Assembly: GCA_947568835.1 (NCBI GenBank)
Contig: OX387612.1
Span: 6,696,001-6,760,000 of the forward strand
Direction of reading: 5' to 3'
DNA: 64,000 nt
Origin: Protonemura montana
Taxonomy: Eukaryota > Arthropoda > Insecta > Plecoptera > Nemouridae
The position numbers were made by a program, and so were the translations under genes. Position 1 is the first letter of the stretch; the number at the start of each line of letters is the position of its first letter. Under the pieces are notes generated by a model that saw only the letters and a program-made list of their open reading frames with translations, was not told the origin of the DNA and searched no databases. Positions 50,196 through 61,100 of this stretch are shown here, one piece after another.

Positions 50196-50215
50196 GGGGG
50201 GGGGGGGGGGGGGGG
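50196..50215 (+). repeat. G(20) homopolymer
   Basis: Second uninterrupted run of 20 guanines in the window, with the same length as that at 24965-24984. Confidence 0.9.
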
Positions 50216-50338
50216 AGGTCTGGCAAGGGTAGACTCTGAGCAATGTCGCACATTTTTCTAGAATCGCTCCCCTTCTATCCATTGTTTACTGGTTCAAAGC
50301 TCCTGTGTTCGAATATCATACAATATTGTAATAAATAA

Positions 50339-50339
<1 letters not shown>

Positions 50340-50396
<57 letters not shown>
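50340..50396. repeat. (AT)n microsatellite
   Basis: About 27 alternating AT units. Confidence 0.95.
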
Positions 50397-50398
<2 letters not shown>

Positions 50399-50469
50399 AC
50401 AATATCGGACAACTGTCAGGACTGCTCAAACCCCTGAAGAAGTAACTAGTATATATGTTGCGAAACGTG

Positions 50470-50525
50470 GGGAAATTTAGTGGCCCTTTACTTAGCATTA
50501 AAAACCCATTTCAAATAGTTTTTCT
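50470..50525 (+). repeat. Rep-A arm
   Basis: 'Ggggaaatttagtggccctt', 'tacttagcattaaaaaccca', 'tttcaaatagtttttctt'. This is a single arm of the hairpin repeat. Confidence 0.65.
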
Positions 50526-50747
50526 TGGTTGTACAGATGATCTACTGTGTGGTGATCTGCAAATATGAGTTTAAATTTAAGTCCCGAGTTTTAGGTGTTT
50601 CAGATTTTAACGGCTTGTTACCATGATCATAATCTAGCCTCTGATCTGATAACATTCTGAGAGAGCCGAAAAATAATATTATTGATTATTAGGACCAAGT
50701 CGGCCAAAGTCAATTGCTTATTGTGAAGACCCACTAATTGATATTAT

Positions 50748-51090
50748 ACACATGACCAGTTCTGTTCGGGAGAGAGGTTGGAGGGATGAAAGTTAGTACA
50801 GCAACTTCATTCGCCTTGCTTATCAACCTCTCGACAGCATGGATTTGTGGAGGAATCCTGCTGTTCGAGTTGTATCGTCCTTCGGAAGGGACGTGAAGCC
50901 GGTGGTCCCCTTGGTGCTTTTCGACAGGAGTAGGCTACGTGCCGGCACCGGGTTTCCCATCCTCCCTTTTAGGCTAGGTTAGGTTCATCATCATCCTCAT
51001 CATCATCCACTCATTCACCGACGCCATTAGACCAGTGCCGCAGGGCCAGTTGTCAAAACAGTGCGTCGTTAAACACCACAAATAATAAAC
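50748..51090 (+). mobile_element. 5S-SINE, head missing
   Basis: Complete body and tail from 'catgaccagttctgttcggg' to 'gtcgttaaacaccacaaata', with the 5S-like head absent. Confidence 0.85.
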
Positions 51091-52854
51091 TAATTGATAT
51101 TAGTAATTAACTTTTATTACCGTTGCTGGATGAATTGGATGAAAATTGGACTTCTAGCAAGTGTAATTATTACACGTTAATGCTGGTAATTATTGGTGAG
51201 TTGACTCTTGAACGGCAGTGTAGCAAGGATTTCAGACTGAAGGGGCGGCGGGGGTAAGTAAAAGTAAATTAGGGGCGCCAAATATTCTAGTTAGTGCAGA
51301 CCCAGAAAAAACAAAAAAAAAAACACGGTCATACTTTGAAGGAAATTTGCGCGTTTCAAACAAATAATCAAAACTCTTTTAGCTTTCTCAGATCCAAAAA
51401 TGTATGCCAAAAATGTGAACCATCACGCGAATCTTTTTTTTTTAAGGCCCTTACGAGAAAATTTTTGGACTCTCGCCAGGATTTTAAATATGCAGAGTTC
51501 CATTCTTTAAAATCAGGTAAGCGCCCAGCATACTGTCGCTCAATTCTTACTTATTTTTCCAAAACTACAACAGATGTAAAAAGAGCACCTGCTATTTGGG
51601 CTGCTTACGTTTTATCCTGTACTGAAAGGAAAATTGGGGCGAAGCACCCATACCCCCTCCACCCTTACTGGGCCTCTTGATTCAGCTGTCTGGGGTTGCT
51701 AATTACCTACCTTAGCCACATTCCCTTGGTCACGACAAACAATAAATACGACCGTAGCGAAGAATAATAATTGCTAGGTCACTACATGATCCGGCAAAAT
51801 AAACATAAATAATTTCAAAATTAATTCAAATTGAGGGGCCTGACATCTTTTAGCGACACAATATCAGCGCAGAATACCCAAGTGTTTGCTTTTAAGACAT
51901 CTTGTCGAGTTCCCAAACTTACAGTATTCCTCTGATGAATAAATCAATCTTATGCGGAAAGGACAAGATATTTTGACGATATAGTCGTAGAGTAACACAC
52001 CTCATCGGTCACCCGGTCACCCCACCGACAGAATTTATTCCTGAAGTGGTAGACACCTCCTGCTATAGCTTGGCAAAGTAGATTGCTTAAACATTTCTTT
52101 GTATTTATCTAGAATGATTGTTGAATGTTGATTCGGTATTAGTCGGTCAATTATTGAAACATTTTCTTTCACCTATCATAAGATTCGTCTATTTCTCATT
52201 TATCTAGGCTTCAATGGTCACCATTGCAGCTTTTGGAGTTCTGGGCAAACACACTCAAAGCTTAGGGAGTTTAAAAAACACCCAGTCGGCAGTTAACAAA
52301 AACATAAGAAACTTTGCTTGTACTAACCTTACTTCTGACATAATACCTCCCAGAACACTTTCTTTGCTCTGAAAATGTCGACAAAGCAAAATGAAGTCAA
52401 ATGAATACACTGACAGGTTGTGACGGTAGTGATCAAGGTTTAGGGAGGAACCGCTCTCTCTTGGAGCTGGTGCAAGCCACTGACTTCAAATAACCTGAAT
52501 AAAGCATAGGATCATAGAAAAAAGACTTAGGGTTCCAGCCAGCTGATCTCAAATAACCTGGATATAGCATACAAGCCAGCCAGCTGATCAAAAATTAAGT
52601 AATTAAATCCATTGTTGGCAGCAGGTAGGAAATCCTACAACCTGAATTGACACAATAATTTGATTTGAATGCTAATATAAGAGTTTTTGAAAGACACTTT
52701 CTACCAATTTTGACTTTTGAAGTGGTGAAAACTACAACAACCACTAATAAAGTTATTTAAAATAGTGCAAGCTTTAGCTTTCAAGTCTCTCTATCGCAAC
52801 TGTTATCCAGGTCATTTGAAACCAGAGGTGCAAATCCAATGGAGAGCCTAACGC
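51091..52854. other. Intergenic; one weak frame
   Basis: The plus-strand frame 51294-51680 (128 codons) is lysine-rich at first and has no recognisable domain. A splice-like 'ctttctcag' occurs at 51381-51389. I do not support it as a gene. Repeated 'ccagccagctgatc' phrases occur near 52537 and 52577. Confidence 0.3.
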
Positions 52855-52905
52855 CATCATGTTTAAAACCCGCCCTAGTGCAGGCCAGTCGGAAACACCA
52901 TTAAA
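52855..52905 (-). repeat. Rep-C terminal fragment
   Basis: Reverse strand reads 'gtttccgactggcctgcact' and 'agggcgggttttaaaca', the start of a Rep-C head. Confidence 0.55.
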
Positions 52906-54428
52906 GAAATTAAAACAATCAATACTTAGAAAAGAAAAATTCAATAGCTTGTGTAAAGTTTTCTCTTTCTTTAATTACAACAATAATATTGGAAACTTGA
53001 CGTACTTATCCTGGCTACTTTACAAGACATCATTTTGTTTTGGTAGCTACACTTCTAGTTTGTTTTACATTACATACGATCCTGTGAGAGCGCTCCGTTA
53101 AAACATATTACAAGCGTTTGAAACGCCAATTTTTTATTGTACATTTATGTCAGCACAATCGTCAGGATGTGGTCAGGCCCAGGCTTTCATCAGACGATCC
53201 GAAGCGTCTACGTTGAAAAGTTATTTCGTTTGCCAATTCAACCGAGTTATACTATAATGAATTAAAAAGGGGAGTTAGATAAAACAGGTACGAAATCTAT
53301 TCCGAAAACATAACACACTCGTTTTGATTTGAAAATTGTGTAGACACTACACAGCAGTATTTGCCATTACGTCGATTGGATCAATCAAATTGCAATCAGT
53401 TGTCGAGACGGATTTAACAAAGAAGTAATCCAATTTGTAGTGTGGTAATAAGCATCGGGTATTGTTTTTCAATACTTTTAAAAAGATTAACTAATAATCT
53501 TGAATTTTTTTGTTTGCAATTTTAGTTCTTTGTCGAGGTATTTTACAATTGTTAATACCTATATAATATTGTGGCTGTTCCACCAAAAGAAGATCAATTT
53601 GAAAAGTTGTTAATACTTGACAAAAAATGGAATGATGCATGTCTTTAAATATAGAAATACCACCATTTGAAAACATCGGTCAGTCATTGAGAATTGATTT
53701 AAATTACAAAATTGCGTATTTCATAGGTGAGGTGAATATTCGTCAGGCCATCAGGCCATCAACCATTCCGATTTCAAAAAAACCGTCATCTCTTTCACCT
53801 GACCATCATCCTGTTTTGTTTTGTGCATTTATCCGTATCTTTCTTTTTATAAACAATCTTTACAATTTGTCATATAAACTCATGAAATATATCCTTTCGT
53901 TCTATCCTCAAATACCCGCCGACTTATCTAGACTTTGCTCGTAAGAAAAAAACTCAACAGAAGAAACAGAACTACCACGCAAAAGGTGGATCACAGAGGG
54001 GGGTTCCAAGAAACAGGAGCAGTGCCCCCGGCTGGCACAAGTCATATATCGAGATTGTGATCTCCGATGTCCCTGATGAAGTAACAAAATCGTGAGCGAT
54101 TAACGATCAGACAGGTCAATATAGAAAAAAGTTCTACTCAAGGAGACACAAACAAAATGGCAGTTACAACAGACTCGATATAATAATTAAAAAAAAACAT
54201 GGGACAGAGTACGCAATACGTCGAAAATCGGTGAGCGTCAGTCGCCAACAAAAGGAACATTATTCAGTTAAAGAAAAACAAATATCGTTTGTAAGAAATA
54301 GGGCCACAGAACGGAGCAGTACACAATCAAGTTAACCTACGATAACACGTACTGGTATGAAAAAGATTCTCCGCTTTCGCCAAAAACATTAACACAAGTT
54401 CTGTAGTCGTTTTCCTTTCCGTCATTAG
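52906..54428. other. Intergenic, downstream of TCF
   Basis: No gene was recognised. This is the 3' flank of the minus-strand TCF gene. Confidence 0.35.
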
Positions 54429-54512
54429 TTTATTTCTCTTTCAGCTATCGAGTCTCGCAATTTCATCTGTTGGCAACACGTTGTCCTGAGTATTTGTTTT
54501 TTGTTCTTTATT
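54429..54512 (-). terminator. Candidate poly(A) signals of TCF
   Basis: AATAAA on the minus strand at 54507-54512 and 54429-54434, about 180 and 260 bases beyond the stop codon at 54691. Confidence 0.5.
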
Positions 54513-54690
54513 TTCTTGTTGGTTGTCCACAGACAAAGCTTCGTTACAGAAAAAAAACACTCCCCGACGAAATCCAGCAGCCTCGGCTGACCAATGAGAA
54601 AGGTACAATTGACAACGGCCCACGACAGAACCCACGGTCTCCACTCGAGGCGGCAAAACAACATAACCTCAACTCGGTCTACCGACTTCG

Positions 54691-55147
54691 CTACGTCACT
54701 CCAATCACCGGCCTCGAGTCTTTGTCCGGCTTCGCGCACTGCCCTGTCAACTGGTTCACGCTCAACGGATTGTTCACGTCGTGTGGATTCGTGCCGACAG
54801 GGTTCCGATGTGGCATCGGATGCGGCAGCGGCCCGATCGGTGGCTTGCACTCGTAGTCGATGTGGGGGGTTAGGGGACTCTGCAGACTCATGCACGGGCT
54901 GGCTAGACTGACGGAGGGACTAGCTAGTGAGGTGGACGGGGACGGGAGGATCATCGACGGACTCGTTAGACTCGAGAGGCCGCTGAGACCGCCGGGAGAC
55001 GAGATCGAACGGTGCAGGGACTCTGTATCGTCGTCCGGTGGAGTGTGAGCATCGCCGACGGAGCCGCAGCTGCCGAGGTTGTCGTCAGATTGGTTGCCGT
55101 CGACGCTGTCGCCTGCCTCCATGTAGCGAATGCACTTCTTTTTACGT
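54691..55147 (-). CDS. TCF last exon, C-clamp end and C-terminal tail
   Basis: Acceptor CTTCCAG above 55147. It begins in phase with the C-clamp exon and gives [14 protein letters not shown], completing the C-clamp. A Ser/Pro-rich tail follows ([20 protein letters not shown]), then the conserved stretch [20 protein letters not shown], as in Drosophila pangolin. Stop TAG at 54691-54693. Confidence 0.93.
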
Positions 55148-58100
55148 CTGGAAGGGAGATGTTGGTTAATGTTGTTGTAGAGATTCAGTTTTTGGCAAGT
55201 GAACTCGAGGTAAATCGTCTTTTCGAGGTGCATTAAAAAAGTTAGTGCTTTGAAATATTAACCAACCGAGGACTTATAACTACAAAGCGCACCAGCTTGA
55301 TTTGTGGAACATTTTTATAAGAAAGCTGTAAAGAAAAACTATTGCTGATCAAGCAAAACTTTCAGAGGTTGATTTGTAGATATTTACATATTTTTTTTAG
55401 TTGAGCCACTTATGTTTGAAATACCTCAAAAGCTCAGAGAGAGCTAAAGCCGGCTCACAGTAATCGACTAAAAGGATCCAACTGTGAAACTGCGTTTGTT
55501 ACTTCTGTCCCCAACTCTTTTAATTCATTTTTTAACTGGTCGCTACATTTTTATACTCTCGAATAGACCGATTTGATTCGAAACAGACTTGACCGGCAAT
55601 TTGTTACAATAAAATAACACAGAAGTATAAAAACCATGCAATGCACAGCACAAGCCAATTAATTTTAAAATAATCTGTAAGCAAATAAACCGGCTAACGG
55701 CTAAAATGCTTGACGCGTGCACACATTCACTCAACACTCATCCTGAAATTGCCGGATGGCAGACAGAAAATAATACCTGGAACTGAATAGATTAGGTTAC
55801 TATCAATTCTTCTCACACAAATGATAAATGAAGTTTTAGATTCAAGTCGTATAGGAAAATCAATTAAACAATATTAACTGAATCCTTTGCACTAAAAAAG
55901 TTGGCTTAATAGTTGGTACATGCAAGGAGGGCAAAAACTGCAAACTGCTAAAAAAAGAAATAAAAAATTCTAATAACTAAAAACATGTTCACAAGTAAAC
56001 ACATAGTTGTCACGGAAATAAAACAAAACGATTAGATAAGTAAACATGGAAATACAAAAAGTAAACGGAATAAGAACAGCAATCCAAGCTCTCCCTCTGT
56101 GAGTAGAAAACAAAAAACATTTAAAACACACTATTTCCTACTTTGGGCGGTGGCTTATGTACTAGGAGGTAGGTTCTAGGGTGCTTGTTCGAGTTGGGAA
56201 ATAGTCTGGGTTGGGAATGAGTAAACAGCCGCAAAAAGCGTAAAATCTGGTTGCTATTTTTCTACTACTACCATGCTTTGTGAGACGTAAATATTCCGAA
56301 AAACGTCGGTATTGTCGATTTTTACGGAGTCCTCCCAGCTAAGAAAGACACTAACTGAATGCTGATTAGTCAAACTTAGATCGATAGTTGTCATAAATAG
56401 AAAAAACGTCTCTGATATTTTAAAACAACGCACGTGGAAGAAGAATTATATTAACTCCTGCTGTAGAATTGATAGGTTTTCCAGTGTAAATACTTCCAAC
56501 ACATTTCTGTGGTACATACAGCGTTATCGAATTCCGTTTCCTTAAATCAATCTGTAAATCTAATAAAACCGATCAAAATTGATACAGAATATTAAAAAAC
56601 ACTATCAAATAAAAACTCTTCCAATAAAAAAGAATCTCACGAACGTTAAGTTGACGTTGATATAAATGGGAGAGAGCTACAATCTATTTGGCAGTACCTT
56701 AATGCTAAGCAGTAACGAAAATAGTATATCTAAACGGAAACCGTAGATTCCATAAAACCAACTTAAGGGTAACGAAAGAATGCCCTTCCAGGCTGACAAA
56801 TTTCCACCGCGGTCATGAAATTGCAACATCAAACATGCAAATTTAACGGAAATGCTAAACTAGAACAAACAACACTGTACGGACAGGTGAAAAACCACCA
56901 AGAACGTCTCTCTAACAGCGAGGAGAAAAAACTTCTCTTTCAAAGCTGACGGTAGCGACAACTTTACGTCTTGCGGTTCCAAGAATACAAAACCGAGCAT
57001 GCTAATTTTACAGTAATGTCGATTTCGACAAAGATGGAAAAAATGTCTAAAAGGGTCAGCAAAAAACACCAAAGTCTTTCAAAGCTGGGGGAGAGCGACA
57101 ACTTCGTATCTCGCGGTCACGAAAATGCAACACCGAGCATGCAGGTCGCGAGCTCGAGTCGCGACCACTCACAATGCGGCTCGTCGACGTCGGAAATTGA
57201 CTAGAGGTTAACATAGGTGGGCTCTTGAGGGGAAGCCACGTTGGTGGTAGAGTTGGAAGCGTGGATAATGCTAGCGTGGAGACCGACGGTCCCCCCCGCG
57301 CCGGGGCCCCCTCCCTGCGGAGGGCCCCCCAGGGGGTGGACGCCTGGCCCACCGACGCCCTCCGGGCTAGATAGAACACAGTATCGTTAGACCGTGGGAC
57401 ACCTTCGTCAGGGCTGGCGGGATCGCCGGGATTACGACATGTACACGCTTGCGCTACGGTGATGTTCGGTGTTGAATGAGATGGTTTTCCGTTCATCTTG
57501 TTGGAGAAAATCAGCACGTTTTTCTCGTCTTTTATTTTTGTTTTCTAGCACTGAATTTGTTTTTTTGTATCTTGACAGAAAATTTGCTAGCTGTTTTTAT
57601 TTATGTATAAATATATAAAAATATATATTTTTTTTTTGGATTTACAAAGGGTTATTAGGCTAGTTATATCAATGAGTAAAATCAGAAACACCAATAATTA
57701 AAAATACTTTGAACTACATGAAATTGAGTGATATTCAGAATTAAAACCTGTACACCAAATCCTATTTCGTCTTTTTTTCACTAAAATCCTATTGACATAT
57801 ATAAAAAAAATTAAGGATAAATCCACGGAACAACTATAGGAAAAGAATTTGTTATCGATTTTTTTTCGTATGAGAAGGCAATTCAGAAAATGTGTCTAGC
57901 GCAAAGAGAATCGACCTGGGTCTGGCGATTGCGAGATGAATTTCTTTCCAGCGACAGAGAAAGTGCCCCAAATTTAACGATACTGTGTGCTAAACGGCCG
58001 GGCATCGCTACTTTACGGAAGTCACATACCAGAAAAAAGACTCACTACCGACACAAAACTTAATCCTCTCTGTGGGAAGACACATTTTCTGAACGCGGAA

Positions 58101-61100
58101 ACGGGAGAGAACATCGAGTGTGCGTGCGAACAACAGTCCGAGAAACGATATGCCATCGGCAACAATCTGAATCTCGTACCGGTTCGTTACGTCAAAACAG
58201 AAACTACGTAAGGCCATTTCGCCTCCGAATCGACGGCTTGTGTAAAGAAACAGAAATTTAAGAGAGAAAAAAACAAACTAATATCTAATCACAGTCTTTC
58301 CACATTACCGAGAAAATATAAACATCCATGAAACTTGACGAGTGAGACTTTTTGATATGTTACTCCATAGTAAAGAAAGCGGTCGTGGAAAAGGTCACTC
58401 GGATAGTAAAAGGAAGATCGTAACATCTTTGGCTGATATTAATTAACTCACGTATAAAGCATCCTTCGACAATATTTATTTCATTTCCACGAGTTAAGCT
58501 AGCGTCAAGGAAATTCATCGAGCTAAGGTTCACAAAATGTAACATGATCTTATTTCCTATTATGAATTCGGCAATCTATCATTGAATCTCGTTTGCTTGA
58601 AAGTTATGTTCGTTTATAAAGTTGGCAAAGAAAACTTAGAATTATTGGCACTATCAAACCTCAAAATTTGGATGTAAGATTGTTGGAAAGAAATTGAAAT
58701 TGTTCCAAAAAAATATGATATTTTCTTAAAATTAAAAAATGGTTCGAGTGTTTAAAACTATTGAGGAATACGCTGAAGTTGATATGTACTTACTTAACGC
58801 AAAGACCATGCATTTAAATTAACTATTTCTCGAACAGGTAAATTGTGCTCTACTGTTAATTAGTACTCGCTAGAAAACTATAGCTTTTTCAGGAAAAGGA
58901 TTACCAACGATAATGGCCAACACACTAACTTCTAGCAATATTCACTCATAAGAGCTAAAAGGCAAGAAGACTGCATGTTGGCCATTTTTGTTGGCAATTT
59001 TAACCTCAAAAATACTGTATCAGTGCCAACTAAACTATGAGTAAACTAGCTGGCATGCCGTAAGCCCATCGGTAAGCTTAGAATTTTATCTAATCGTGTT
59101 CCACAAATCATTAATAAACAAAACTAAGATTTGAGTGACCTTTTCAACGTTGGGACGGACTGCGGATTTCCGCACGGAAATCAAACGATTCTTGCACACT
59201 TACACAGACAGACAAACAGACAAACAAAACAAACGGTTTATTTTGGTTATCTCACCTGCAAGGTTTGCACCACTGACTCTGTTGGTCCAGTCCGTAACGA
59301 GCTCTGCACTTCTTCATGCTGTTGCCTGTGGAATTGACAATCGAGGATAAGATTTTGACCACAATATAACGGATAAATGAATTACTAACTAACGGCAACA
59401 CGGATTTAATTTCAGGACAAACTACGTTTCATTACAATCCAAGTTTTTGTTAAATGTACGATCTTATGGGGATTTTAGATGTTACCTTCTATTGGACAGA
59501 ATACTTTATGAATTTGATAATTTTTTATCTGAATAAGTGAACATACCTAATTTCAGAGTGAAATTGTAAAATAATATTAATATTTTTATGTTTTCTATTC
59601 AATCAATGACAATTCAACTTAACAAACTGAATATCTAACATAATCCAAAAATAACAAGATATGAGGCAGTAATACAACTTTCTTCAATTCAAAACTAGTT
59701 TAACTGTACTCTATTTTGTATTGAGAAGGTTGTAGAACCGCCACTAATTCAGATAAAAGTGAGAGGAGGACCAATGTGCCAAAATTTACGCCAAGTTTTT
59801 TTAGCGAGGTGAATGATTTTTGTTGGTAAAAAGACATGAATAATGTTTTTTTTTTGTTGGCAAAAACGAGCAAATAATAAACTGCAAAAACATGCAAAAT
59901 CGAATAAAAATATCTCACTACAATGCTCTTCATAATGAGTAAACACTTTTCGTGTATTCATACAATTTTGTTGTGTAAAAGACAGAATGACGTATGCACA
60001 TCGCTAATATAAGCAATGAGTTTTGGAGCAGGCTGTTTAGAAAGATGTAACTATTTTAAGTTCTCTGAGGCCACACACTGTTAAGCCTGGTGATAAAAAA
60101 TATTTGAAATATTTAACTGTTATCAACTGCGACAAAAAAGGAGGGCAGTTCAATTGATTATTTCATCAGAATGGAACTATAACCAGAAGTAGTTTCCCCC
60201 CAGAAAACAATTCCACTCCAAACACAACCTACGATCACAAAAAAGTCCACAACATTTTAACAACATTGAGGTTATTTAGTAATTTTAAAATAAAGTGAGG
60301 TTATCGTCTGGTCGGACCGCATCGAGAAATTGAGGGAGGGACAATGTACCTCCGTCGTTTGTGTCCTGTTTGCGCTTCCTCTTCTTTCCGCGGGTCGTGT
60401 TAGCCCTGCTTGACCAGTCAGGATAGAGCTGCATGTGCAACTGGCGCTCCCTTCGAGCCAACTCATAATACTTTGCTTGTTCCTCCCGGCCTAGGGCGTG
60501 CCACTACAACAAAGTAAACACAAAATTAACTTTCCAAAAAAAAAATGTAAAAGATGAAACGGTAGCGTTAAATTTTGAAGGTTATCCTCTCTGAATTTCC
60601 GTGTAGTATTCGTATTACGTTTGTGCTAGAATAACAGCCAGGATGAAATAACTAATCGGTCAAACGGTTTAAATTTCTTTAAGGAAACGGCACGCCTAGT
60701 TCACCGGTGATAGCGGAATAGCAGTATATTCGTTTTTAATCTTTATTTCCGAACCCATCCCCAATTTTGCTTCCTAGAAACAAAATCCTTCAGTAGAAGA
60801 GCGAGCGCAAATGAATGCAGAACTCGAAAACTGTTTTTTCCCTACCTATGTCGTTACGGTGACAACTGCTTTAGATTTTCCAGACGTCATTTTGCCGCGA
60901 GGGCACGAGATCAGTAACAATCGACAACTGCGTGAGAGTGATTAGAAAACATGAAGTCTACAAAGTCATTTACTCTGGAAAAATGGCAATGTTAAAAACC
61001 GGCAGCAAAGCTAAACAAAACAAAAATCCATCAAACTTTTTTTTGATCTGCTTGGCAGGCAAAAATAAGTAGCAATTTTGCTGGATTTCTATTTTCATGC

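Noticed and set aside
51294-51680. A 128-codon plus-strand gene
   Set aside because: No recognisable domain, no promoter or poly(A) signal, and a low-complexity lysine-rich start.
54425-54895. A 156-codon frame overlapping the TCF last exon
   Set aside because: It lies in another frame of the same strand, while the TCF frame shows clear family homology there.
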